A DNA stretch of 17,355 nt from JBFXAN01 sp050184225 (GTDB taxonomy: Bacteria > Chloroflexota > Dehalococcoidia > CAUJGQ01): contig JBFXAN010000138.1 of assembly GCA_050184225.1 (NCBI GenBank), positions 1 to 17,355 on the forward strand, read 5' to 3'. The notes under the pieces are model-generated. The model was given only the letters and a program-made list of their open reading frames with translations, was not told the DNA's origin and did not search any database. Made by a program: the position numbers and the translations under genes. Positions 6,979 to 13,441 of the stretch are shown here, piece by piece; the stretch's first letter is position 1, and every line of letters begins with the position of its first letter.

Positions 6979-7346
6979 GAACGCTGCCGCTTCGCCTTGG
7001 CAGCAGCAAGCTTGGCGCGTGCTTCGGGATGGTCCGTGCGGGGTGGTAGCTTGGCGATCTGCTCGAAGCGTTCGCGGTTGCGCTCTTCCCAGTAGCGACG
7101 CTCTTCTTCGGCGTCGCGGAGCACTTGCTGGTATTCGGCTTCGACTTCGTCGCGGTGCTCGGCGATGTACTGCATGACGCCGGCGATCTCGTCGTCGGTG
7201 AGCCGCATGATGTCCTGAATCTCTGACGGCGGCCAGTCCGCTGTGACGTAGTCCATCACCTGGTAGAGCGTCTTGCGCGTGCCGGAGATAGAGAGGCCGC
7301 GCCCGGTTCGGACCACGATCGGGTTGTGGTTGTTGGCGGCGGACAT
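6975..7346 (-). CDS. DUF433-type antitoxin-like protein, cassette 2
   Basis: A 123-residue paralogue of the protein at 5552-5938. Between PIVVRT and AKLP about 76 of 93 residues match by eye. The DUF433-like winged or helix-turn-helix region (SISGTRKTLYQVMDY, LTDDEIAGVMQYI) is followed by the same charged helix (EHRDEVEAEYQQVLRD...EERNRERFEQI). The ATG at 7346 has AGGAG 7 bases upstream. The C-terminus (KAKRQRS) is shorter than in copy 1 because the stop falls exactly at the partner's start. An inverted repeat at 7357-7378 just upstream would suit autoregulation. It is the first gene of the probable DUF433-PIN-coaD transcript. Confidence 0.82.
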   Translation of the reverse strand: MSAANNHNPIVVRTGRGLSISGTRKTLYQVMDYVTADWPPSEIQDIMRLTDDEIAGVMQYIAEHRDEVEAEYQQVLRDAEEERRYWEERNRERFEQIAKLPPRTDHPEARAKLAAAKAKRQRS

Positions 7347-7356
7347 GACGTGACTC

Positions 7357-7378
7357 CTACTGCCATCCGTGACAGTAG
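7357..7378. promoter_or_regulatory. Inverted repeat, possible operator of cassette 2
   Basis: CTACTG (7357-7362) and CAGTAG (7373-7378) form a 6-bp dyad with a 10-base centre. It starts 11 bases upstream of the ATG of the DUF433-like gene and overlaps its ribosome-binding site. An AT-richer stretch (GGATAAACT on the minus strand) lies beside it and could hold a -10 element. The position suits an autoregulatory operator, but no matching dyad is present upstream of cassette 1, which weakens the case. Confidence 0.25.
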
Positions 7379-7418
7379 TTTATCCGACTACACGACTACG
7401 CTACGGAGGCGTGGGCGG

Positions 7419-8246
7419 TTAGGTCAGGAACGGCAGCATGGCCTCGCGGAAGCCGGTGGGGTTGTCCAGCGGGATGGAGTGGCCGGCGTCGGGGACTTCG
7501 ACGAGGCGGCAGTCGGGGATGACCTGAGTCATGCGTTCCGCCGTCTCGCGGCTGAGGACGTCGCTTTCGGCGCCGCGGAGGAGGAGGGTGGGGGCGCGGA
7601 TCTTCTCCAGGAGCTCCCAGGCGGCGGCGGGGTCCTGGCGGGGGCGGGGCGGGCCGGAACGAAGAGCTTTGTCGTAGCGGAAGGTCCAGCGGCCGTCGTC
7701 GAGCTGCATGAGGTTGTTGAGGACGCGGTGGCGCAGTTCGGAGTCGGGGGGACGTGGGTTGGCGGCGCGGGATGCGCGGACGGCGTCTTCGGGGTCGTCG
7801 AAGATGTCAGTGGCGCGAACGCCGGTCTGGATGCGGTTGGCGCCGGCGGTGGCGACTTCGGGGCCGATGTCGACGATGATGAGGCGTTCGACCTCCTCCG
7901 GATATCGGGCGGCGTAGGTGAAGGCGTTGCGTCCGCCCATCGAGAGGCCGAGGAGGACGAACTGGCGCAGTCCGAGGGCGCGGACGAAGGCGTCGACGTC
8001 TTCGACCATGCGGTCGGGGTGGTAGTCGGTCGCCCACTCGGTTTCGCCGTGGCCGCGCTGGTCGAGGGCGATCACGCGGTAGTGGTCGCGCATGGCGGCG
8101 GCGAAGGTGTCCCAGGAGCGGGCGTGGCCGGTGAAGCCGTGGAGGAGGAGGAGCGGTTGGGCGGTTGGGTTGCCCCAGTCACGGTGGTGGAAACGGAGCC
8201 CGTTGAGCTGGACAAGGGCGTCCTGGACCTCGATGCTGGCGGTCAT
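7419..8246 (-). CDS. Alpha/beta hydrolase
   Basis: A 275-residue alpha/beta-fold hydrolase. HGFTGHARSWD (36-46) supplies the oxyanion region, DQRGHGETEW the next conserved turn, GLSMGG (100-105) the nucleophile elbow with Ser102, RGAESDVL the acid (Asp229) and DAGHSIP the base (His256). The arrangement is that of the esterase, MhpC and haloperoxidase-like group, which cleaves esters, lactones or C-C bonds. The ATG at 8246 is preferred over a TTG at 8261 because GGAGG lies 8 bases upstream of it. The nearest upstream gene, 228 bases away on the same strand, encodes an SDR, with two hairpin repeats between them. It could act on a product of that pathway, but nothing specific shows it. No signal peptide is visible. 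Confidence 0.9.
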   Translation of the reverse strand: MTASIEVQDALVQLNGLRFHHRDWGNPTAQPLLLLHGFTGHARSWDTFAAAMRDHYRVIALDQRGHGETEWATDYHPDRMVEDVDAFVRALGLRQFVLLGLSMGGRNAFTYAARYPEEVERLIIVDIGPEVATAGANRIQTGVRATDIFDDPEDAVRASRAANPRPPDSELRHRVLNNLMQLDDGRWTFRYDKALRSGPPRPRQDPAAAWELLEKIRAPTLLLRGAESDVLSRETAERMTQVIPDCRLVEVPDAGHSIPLDNPTGFREAMLPFLT

Positions 8247-8289
8247 GGTGGCGGCCTCCAATGAATTCTATCTGCGCGCGTGCGGCAGT

Positions 8290-8332
8290 GGCCCTCACCC
8301 CCGACCCCTCTCCCGTCGGGACGGGAGAGGGG
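8290..8332. repeat. GC-rich hairpin repeat, copy 1
   Basis: A conserved lead GGCCCTCACCCCCGA is followed by a dyad, CCCCTCTCCCGTC at 8305-8317 pairing with 8320-8332. A second copy lies inverted at 8416-8459. The two share the lead and the outer stem but differ in the loop. It lies between the hydrolase start and the SDR stop. I recognise CCCTCTCCC...GGGAGAGGG as a widespread intergenic repeat in GC-rich bacteria (recollection). Confidence 0.75.
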
Positions 8333-8415
8333 AGCCTAGATCAACCGTGAACGCCAGTATGCACCCTCGTGCAGTCTGACCGATCGATGCGATTGTGCTC
8401 ACCGCTACTCCGTGC

Positions 8416-8459
8416 ACCCCTCTCCCGCCGGAGCGGGAGAGGGGTCGGGGGTGAGGGCC
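8416..8459. repeat. GC-rich hairpin repeat, copy 2, inverted
   Basis: A stem ACCCCTCTCCCGC (8416-8428), loop CGGA and the complementary arm (8433-8445) are followed by CGGGGGTGAGGGCC (8446-8459), the reverse complement of the lead of copy 1. It starts 14 bases past the SDR stop on the minus strand, so the transcript would form a strong hairpin. No T-run follows, so a classical intrinsic terminator is not indicated. Confidence 0.75.
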
Positions 8460-8473
8460 GCCCTGCGAATGCT

Positions 8474-9457
8474 CTAGCTTCCGGCGGCGGGTGTTGCTGC
8501 CGGGGCGGGGGCGGGCGGTGCGGGGTTGGGGATGCCGGCGGTGAGGGCGGCGGGGATCGTTTCGGCAAGTTCGGCGACGGTCCAGCGGCCGGGCTTGCTG
8601 ATGCTGCGGATGACGCGGCGGGGGCTATAGCGGGATGCCTGCCAGCCGGAGGTGCCGATCACCTGGCCGGTGATGTTGGCGCCTGCTTCGGTGCAGAGGA
8701 AGACGGCGGTCGGCGCGTTGTTGAGCGGGTCGCGGGGGCCGCCGTCGGAAGTGGTCTGCGGCGGCGGGGTGGCGTCGACGCGGCCGGCCATCTGTCCGCC
8801 GCCGACGATGCCCGCCGCCGCGCGGCGCTCGCGCGTGCTCGGTGGCACGGAGGCGGTCATGCGGGTGGCGCCGCCCGGATAGATGGCGTTGACGTTGATG
8901 CCGTAGGGAGCGAGTTCGCTGGCAAGGGCGCGGGCGAAGCCGACCATGCCCTCCTTGGCGCAGCTGTAGTTCGCCTGGCCGGAGGCGCCGAGGCCGGAGC
9001 CGGAGGAGAACAAGAGGATGCGGCCGTAGCCCTGCTTGATCATGGGCGGCACGGCGTTGCGCGTCGTGTTGTAGGCGCCCTTGAGGTGGACGGCGAGCAC
9101 AGCATCCCACTCCTCCGCCGTCATGTTGAAGACCATGCGGTCGCGGAGGATGCCGGCGACGTGGCAGAGGATATCGATCCGGCCGAAGTTGTCGAGCGCG
9201 GCCTGGACCATCCGCTGCCCGCCCTCGAATTCGGCAACGGAGTCGGTGTTGGCGACGGCGCGGCCGCCGGCCTCGGTGATCTCGCGGACGACCTGGGCGG
9301 CGGGGCCGTCGTCGTGGCCGCTGCCGTCGAGGTTGACGCCGGCGTCGTTGACGACGACCGCCGCGCCCTCTTCCGCGAGCAGGAGCGCCACGCCGCGGCC
9401 GATGCCCCGGCCGGAGCCGGTGACGATTGCGACCTGTCCTTGTAGTCGATTACCCAT
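8474..9457 (-). CDS. Short-chain dehydrogenase with intact active site (MFE-2-like)
   Basis: A 327-residue SDR. The Rossmann motif TGSGRGIG (13-20) is followed by VVVND (Asp38 at the end of the second strand, favouring NAD+). The active-site residues are all present: Ser152 in LFSSGSG and Tyr164 with Lys168 in NYSCAK. The overall pattern is closest to the 3-hydroxyacyl-CoA dehydrogenase domain of bacterial MFE-2-type proteins, so a 3-hydroxyacyl-CoA or similar secondary alcohol is a reasonable substrate. A C-terminal extension (GRWTVAELAETIP, then a Pro/Ala-rich tail) goes beyond the usual 250-residue core. A shorter relative of it is in the neighbouring SDR. GGAGG 6 bases before the ATG supports the start. 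The gene lies 23 bases downstream of the degenerate SDR paralogue, so the two are almost certainly co-transcribed. Confidence 0.92.
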   Translation of the reverse strand: MGNRLQGQVAIVTGSGRGIGRGVALLLAEEGAAVVVNDAGVNLDGSGHDDGPAAQVVREITEAGGRAVANTDSVAEFEGGQRMVQAALDNFGRIDILCHVAGILRDRMVFNMTAEEWDAVLAVHLKGAYNTTRNAVPPMIKQGYGRILLFSSGSGLGASGQANYSCAKEGMVGFARALASELAPYGINVNAIYPGGATRMTASVPPSTRERRAAAGIVGGGQMAGRVDATPPPQTTSDGGPRDPLNNAPTAVFLCTEAGANITGQVIGTSGWQASRYSPRRVIRSISKPGRWTVAELAETIPAALTAGIPNPAPPAPAPAATPAAGS

Positions 9458-9480
9458 GGTGAGCCTCCGTCACTCCGTCT

Positions 9481-10416
9481 CTAGCGCATCGCCGGCTGGG
9501 AAACACCGAAGCCGATGCTGCGCGGTCCGAGGTTGTCGAGCTCGTCGAGCGTGAAGCGGCGTCCGTAGGTCTGGATGCTGCGTTCGATCGACGGATAGTT
9601 ATAGAGGAAGATGTCGCCGCCGCGGGCACCGAAGTGCTGTCCGTTGATCTCGGTGCTGGCGTCGGTAAGGAGGAAGGCGATCAGCGGGGCGACGTTCTCC
9701 GGCGCCCAGGGGCTGCCCGCGTCCTGCCAGGCGTCGATCGCGGGGGCAGGGAGTCCGGCGGAATCGACCGGTGCGGCCCAGGCGGCGCCGCCGTCGTAGG
9801 CGATGACGGAGGCGTCGAAGAGGCGGGTGTCGGCTTGCGCGCTGACGGAGTTGCAGGTGACGCCGTAGCGGCCGACGTCGCGAGCGACGGTGCGGGCGAG
9901 GCCGATGATGCCCTCGGAGGCGGCAGCGAGGAGGGAGTTGCCGGCGGCGCCGAGACCGGCGTCGGAGGTGAGCATGACGATCTTGCCGCTGCGCTGCTGG
10001 CGCATGAGGATTGTCGCGTATTTGGCGGGGAGGAAGTAGCCGCGCACCATGCTCGGCACGGCGGCATCCCAATCCGCCTCGGATGTGGACCAGATCGGCC
10101 GGTCGCGGCGGATACCAGAGGCGCAGACGAGGCCGTCGAGCGCGCCGAACTGGTCGAGTGCCGTCTTGATCACCTCTTCGGCGCCCTCGACCGTGGCGGC
10201 ATCGCCGCTGGTGAAGGTCGCCTTGCCGCCGGCGTCGGCGATCTCTTCGCTGACGCGGCGGGCGGGATCGGTGGAACTGCCGTTGCCATCGACCTCCGTT
10301 CCCAGGTCGTTGACCACGACGGAGGCGCCCTCGGCAGCGCAGAGCAGGGCCGCCGCTCTGCCGATGCCACGACCGCCGCCGGTGATTGCGACGACTTTGC
10401 CGTCTAAGCTACCCAT
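9481..10416 (-). CDS. Degenerate SDR paralogue lacking catalytic Tyr and Lys
   Basis: A 311-residue SDR-fold protein, paralogous to its downstream neighbour. The cofactor motif TGGGRGIG and VVVND are intact, so NAD binding is plausible. Where the neighbour has NYSCAK this protein has LLAAAS, so the catalytic Tyr is Leu (163) and the catalytic Lys is Ser (167); the serine region reads LTSDAG. The reading frame is otherwise full-length and well conserved, which argues against simple decay. Both proteins share a C-terminal extension with a GR(R/W)(F)T..EL pattern. The likely role is a structural or regulatory subunit of a hetero-oligomer with the active SDR, as known for BbsC in BbsCD. The second ATG (10416) is preferred since GGAG is 7 bases upstream; the first (10419) leaves only 4. 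Confidence 0.88.
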   Translation of the reverse strand: MGSLDGKVVAITGGGRGIGRAAALLCAAEGASVVVNDLGTEVDGNGSSTDPARRVSEEIADAGGKATFTSGDAATVEGAEEVIKTALDQFGALDGLVCASGIRRDRPIWSTSEADWDAAVPSMVRGYFLPAKYATILMRQQRSGKIVMLTSDAGLGAAGNSLLAAASEGIIGLARTVARDVGRYGVTCNSVSAQADTRLFDASVIAYDGGAAWAAPVDSAGLPAPAIDAWQDAGSPWAPENVAPLIAFLLTDASTEINGQHFGARGGDIFLYNYPSIERSIQTYGRRFTLDELDNLGPRSIGFGVSQPAMR

Positions 10417-10419
10417 CAT

Positions 10420-10729
10420 TCTTCTCCTCTCTGTGTCCCGTCAGGATTGCTCGCATCGTCTGGTCCGCCGAGCCGCGGATGATGACCTTGTCCATGGTGG
10501 GTCGGTGCAGGCCATAGGCGTCATCCTTTGCAGGCTTCGCGGGGTGTCCGGCGCATCGGACTATACTACGCCGCGCGGGAAAACGTGAGAGTGCGCTGGG
10601 GTTGCATTTAAGATCGGGCGGTCCACAATGGTGGACGGCTGAACAGTGTGTCAGGCCGAACCGTCCGCCGCGCTCGGCGCGACGGGGTGACGGGTTAGCT
10701 TATACCATCTCGCCGTGAGGAGACCGGAA
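10420..10729. other. Divergent control region with a possible operator
   Basis: This 310-base stretch lies between the divergent SDR pair and the acyl-CoA dehydrogenase arm, before the repeat at 10730. It contains a 6-bp dyad with a 4-base centre, GTCCACAATGGTGGAC (10621-10636), which could be an operator for the divergent cluster. TAGTATAG on the minus strand (10568-10561) could be part of a -10 for the SDR pair, and TTATACC at 10700-10706 a -10 for the plus-strand genes; neither has a convincing -35. A 28-codon reading frame on the minus strand (10495-10409) overlaps the SDR start. No regulator gene is nearby. Confidence 0.35.
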
Positions 10730-10807
10730 TATGTCATCCTGAGCGCAGCGAAGGATCTCGGAGGTTTGCTATCGTCCGAGATCCTTCGCTGCGCTCAGGA
10801 TGACATA
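10730..10807. repeat. Perfect long inverted repeat, GTCATnCTGAGCG family, copy 2
   Basis: Arms 10730-10762 and 10775-10807 (33 bases each) are perfectly complementary around a 12-base loop. The arm is homologous to that of the element at 4015-4095 and contains the small dyad ATCCT...AGGAT, where copy 1 has ATGCT...AGCAT, so both sides of that pair changed together. It lies 101 bases upstream of the acyl-CoA dehydrogenase start, in an intergenic region only. A non-autonomous mobile element (MITE-like or REP-like) is the likely origin; no transposase is present. Confidence 0.88.
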
Positions 10808-10908
10808 CAACCCGATCCAGACAAAGAGAGGTGGAATTACTTCATCGGAAAGACCGAGCACGGTGGTTCCGGGCAGATGACGAGCATTCGACCTGAGGGA
10901 GGGAAACG

Positions 10909-12084
10909 ATGGAGTTTCGGTTCTCGGCTGAGGATGAGGCGTGGCGGCAGGAGTTGCGTGACTGGATTCGGGAGGAGTTCGGGCCGGACTGGCAGGGGAT
11001 GCCCTCGATGGGGGGCGAGGGGGAGGAGGAGTACCAGTTCGCCTACGGCGTGCGGCGCAAGCTGGCGGCCAAGGGGTGGACCGCGCCCGGACTGCCGAAG
11101 GAAGTGGGCGGCATGGGCGCCTCCTTCACGCAGCAGGCGATCTTCAACGAGGAGCTGGCATATAACCGCGTTCCCGGGCCGGACATCATCTCCGTCGGCT
11201 ATGTCGCGCCGACCCTGATGATCTACGGGACCGACGAGCAGAAGCGCCACATCCCCGCGATCGTCGCCGCCGATGAGGTGTGGTGCCAGGGGTACTCCGA
11301 GCCGGGTTCCGGGTCGGACCTGGCGTCGTTGCAGACGCGGGCAGTGCGCGATGGCGACGACTATGTGATCAACGGTCAGAAGATCTGGACCTCGAACGCG
11401 CATCACGCCGATTGGATGTTTCTGCTGACCCGAACGGACCCGGATGCGCCGAAGCATCGCGGCATCTCCTACCTGCTGCTCGATATGAAGACGCCGGGGA
11501 TCGCGATCCGGCCGCTGATCAACATGGCGGGGCGGCACGGCTTCAATGAGGTCTTCTTCGACAACGTGCGCGTGCCGGTAAGCAACCGGGTGGGCGAGGA
11601 GAACCGCGGCTGGTACGTGGGCATGGCGACGATGGACTTCGAGCGCTCCGCGATCGCCGCATCGGGCGGCCTCCGCCGCGGCTATCAGGACCTGGTGGGG
11701 TTCGTGCGTGACGCCGGGCCGAATGTCGTCGCGATGAACCGGGCGGCGGCCCGCAATGAGCTGGCGGAGATCGGCATCGAGATCGAGGTGGCGCGGATGC
11801 TGTCGTTGCGCGTGCTGTCGATGCAGCAGGCGGGGCAGGTGCCGAACTACGAGGCGAGCATCGCGAAGATGTTCAGCTCGGAGCTGAGCCAGCGGTTCGC
11901 GCGGCTGGGGACGCGCATCCTCGGTCAGTACGGCGGACTGCGGGATGGTTCGCCTCACGCGCGGCTGCGCGGCTCGTTCGCCGAGTCCTACATGCAGACG
12001 GTACCGTCGACGATCGCCGGCGGTTCGAGCGAGATCCAGCGCAACATCATCGCCACCCGCGGCCTCGGCCTACCGCGCGGGTAG
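10909..12084 (+). CDS. Acyl-CoA dehydrogenase family protein
   Basis: A 391-residue flavoprotein of the acyl-CoA dehydrogenase family, which introduces an alpha-beta double bond into an acyl-CoA and passes electrons to ETF. The landmarks are GYSEPGSGSDLASL (FAD and substrate loop, 128-141), NGQKIWTSNAHHADWM, GGSSEIQRNIIATR near the C-terminus (371-384) and GQYGG (339-343). The Glu used as base by medium-chain enzymes (YEG before SEIQR) is missing; the position reads AGG. Glu245 in MDFERSAIA aligns with the alternative base position of isovaleryl-CoA and long-chain dehydrogenases and probably serves instead. GGAGG 7 bases before the ATG supports the start. It heads the plus-strand arm with two CoA-transferase genes, so its substrate is probably the CoA thioester they make. 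Confidence 0.93.
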   Translation: MEFRFSAEDEAWRQELRDWIREEFGPDWQGMPSMGGEGEEEYQFAYGVRRKLAAKGWTAPGLPKEVGGMGASFTQQAIFNEELAYNRVPGPDIISVGYVAPTLMIYGTDEQKRHIPAIVAADEVWCQGYSEPGSGSDLASLQTRAVRDGDDYVINGQKIWTSNAHHADWMFLLTRTDPDAPKHRGISYLLLDMKTPGIAIRPLINMAGRHGFNEVFFDNVRVPVSNRVGEENRGWYVGMATMDFERSAIAASGGLRRGYQDLVGFVRDAGPNVVAMNRAAARNELAEIGIEIEVARMLSLRVLSMQQAGQVPNYEASIAKMFSSELSQRFARLGTRILGQYGGLRDGSPHARLRGSFAESYMQTVPSTIAGGSSEIQRNIIATRGLGLPRG

Positions 12085-12096
12085 GAAACCGTTCTT

Positions 12097-12188
12097 GAAC
12101 CACAGAGACGCAGAGGCGCAGAGGTTTTTCGTTTAGAGAGCATCGAGGACAACAAGAAAACTCTGTGTCCTCTGTGTCTCTGTGGTTC
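12097..12188. repeat. CACAGAG-type inverted repeat
   Basis: Arms of about 34 and 33 bases (12097-12130 and 12156-12188) are imperfectly complementary. They are built from GAACCACAGAGACnCAGAGG and its complement, around a 25-base centre. It fills most of the gap between the acyl-CoA dehydrogenase stop (12084) and the CoA-transferase start (12213). The CACAGAGnCnCAGAGG motif is a common dispersed intergenic repeat in several phyla (recollection). It is unrelated in sequence to the other two repeat families here. Confidence 0.8.
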
Positions 12189-12212
12189 GCAAATCGGAAT
12201 GGGGATTGGGAC

Positions 12213-13256
12213 ATGGGGCAGGCGTTGGCGGGCGTGACGATTTTGGATCTGACGCACCATGTGGCGGGGCCGTTTGCGACGCGGTTGCTGGCGGCGTATG
12301 GGGCGGAGGTGATCAAGATCGAGCGTCCGGGGTCGGGCGATCCGGCGCGGCGGGCGGGGCCGTTTCCGGGGGATGAGGCGCATCCGGAGCGGAGTGGGCG
12401 GTTCCTCTATCTGAATGCGGGGAAGCAGAGCGTGACGCTGAACCTGAAGTCGCGGGCGGGGCGGGCGTTGTTGCTGGAACTGGCCGAGCAGGCGGATGCG
12501 GTGGTGGAGAACTTTGCGCCGCGGGTGTTGCCGAGCCTTGGCTTGGATTGGGCGGCGTTTCAGGCGGTGAACCCGCGGCTGGCGATGATCTCGATCTCGA
12601 ACTTCGGGCAGAGCGGGCCGAACCGCGACCTGCCGGCGACGAACCTGACGCTGTTCGCTTCCGGTGGACAGATGTCGGTCACGGGGGAGCCGGATCGGGA
12701 GCCGCTGGTGAACGGCGGGACGCAGCCGCTGATGCAGGCGGGGTTGCACGGGTTTTCGGCGACGGTGACGGCGATCTACGGCGCGCGGGCGCATGGGATC
12801 GGGACACACGTCGATATCTCGATTCAAGAGGTGCAGGCGGCATCGCTGGAGGGTTCGGGGCCAGCGGCGCTGGTGCACGGGCTGGATGCGGGGCGTGGGG
12901 GCAATCTGCCGCGGGCGCTGTGGGGGATCTATCCGTGCGCCGATGGATTTGTCGGCTGCGCCTGCTTGGAGCGGAACGTACCGCAACTGCTCGCCGCGGT
13001 CGGGCGGCCGGACCTGCTCGACGATCCGGACTTCCGGAATCCGCAGTGGCGGGTGGAGCACAACGACGAAGTGACGGCGATGCTGATGGGGTTCTTCTTA
13101 GAGCACACGCAGGAGGAGCTACAGGAGATCGCGGGGCGGTATCGGGTGCCGTTTGGGCATATCGCCACGGTGGATCAGTTGGTCGCGTGGCCGGCGCTGC
13201 GGGAGAAGGGGTTCTGGCAGGAGATCGAGCATCCCGACGCGGGAAGGCAGACGTAA
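12213..13256 (+). CDS. Class III CoA-transferase homologue without catalytic Asp, prematurely stopped
   Basis: A 347-residue CaiB/BaiF-family protein. The N-terminus is canonical (LAGVTILDLTHHVAGPFATR, then YGAEVIKIERPGSGDPAR) and the fold can be followed through VVENFAPRVL and ISISNFGQSGP. Family members move CoA between carboxylic acids through an aspartyl-CoA intermediate. Aligning GLHGFSATVTAIYGARAHGIG with formyl-CoA transferase puts Leu173 (QPLMQAG) where the catalytic Asp should be. The frame ends at a TAA just after EIEHPDAGRQT, while the family runs about 50 residues further, and those residues are encoded in the same frame downstream. The ATG at 13 bases after a CACAGAG repeat has only a weak ribosome-binding site (GGGGATTGGG). 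It is probably a non-catalytic partner of the next gene, or a decaying gene. Confidence 0.85.
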   Translation: MGQALAGVTILDLTHHVAGPFATRLLAAYGAEVIKIERPGSGDPARRAGPFPGDEAHPERSGRFLYLNAGKQSVTLNLKSRAGRALLLELAEQADAVVENFAPRVLPSLGLDWAAFQAVNPRLAMISISNFGQSGPNRDLPATNLTLFASGGQMSVTGEPDREPLVNGGTQPLMQAGLHGFSATVTAIYGARAHGIGTHVDISIQEVQAASLEGSGPAALVHGLDAGRGGNLPRALWGIYPCADGFVGCACLERNVPQLLAAVGRPDLLDDPDFRNPQWRVEHNDEVTAMLMGFFLEHTQEELQEIAGRYRVPFGHIATVDQLVAWPALREKGFWQEIEHPDAGRQT

Positions 13257-13403
13257 CCGGGGGTTCCGTTCACGGTCGATGGGGGCGGCTTCGAGATCCG
13301 GCGTGCGCCGCGATTGGGTGAGCATACCGAGAGCGTGCTGCAGAGCCGGCTCGGGTTGGGCGCATCGGAGCTTGGGGAGTTGCGGGAGCGCGGCGTGGTG
13401 TGA
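13257..13403 (+). pseudogene. Detached in-frame C-terminus of the preceding CoA-transferase
   Basis: Directly after the TAA at 13254-13256, the same frame stays open for 48 codons to a TGA at 13401-13403. It reads as the normal family ending: PGVPFTVDGGGFEIRRAPRL, then GEHTESVLQSRLGLGASELG and ELRERGVV. The APRLGEHT motif is diagnostic of the CaiB/BaiF C-terminus. Restoring one sense codon in place of TAA (TAC or TAT would give the Tyr commonly found before PG.PF) gives a 396-residue protein of normal length. The frame shows no other damage, so the stop is recent, is an assembly or base error, or is read through. Confidence 0.8.
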
Positions 13404-13441
13404 CGCGCGGTCGTGGGTGAGACGAGACGGAGTAGGGGATT

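Noticed and set aside
10409..10495. 28-codon minus-strand frame overlapping the SDR start
   Set aside because: The translation (MDKVIIRGSADQTMRAILTG...) looks protein-like and its stop overlaps the SDR start, but it has no ribosome-binding site and no firm homologue. The resemblance to flavin-dependent oxidoreductase tails is too weak to call.
10837..11958. Minus-strand frame of 373 codons
   Set aside because: Antisense of the acyl-CoA dehydrogenase; Arg/His/Pro-rich with no motif.
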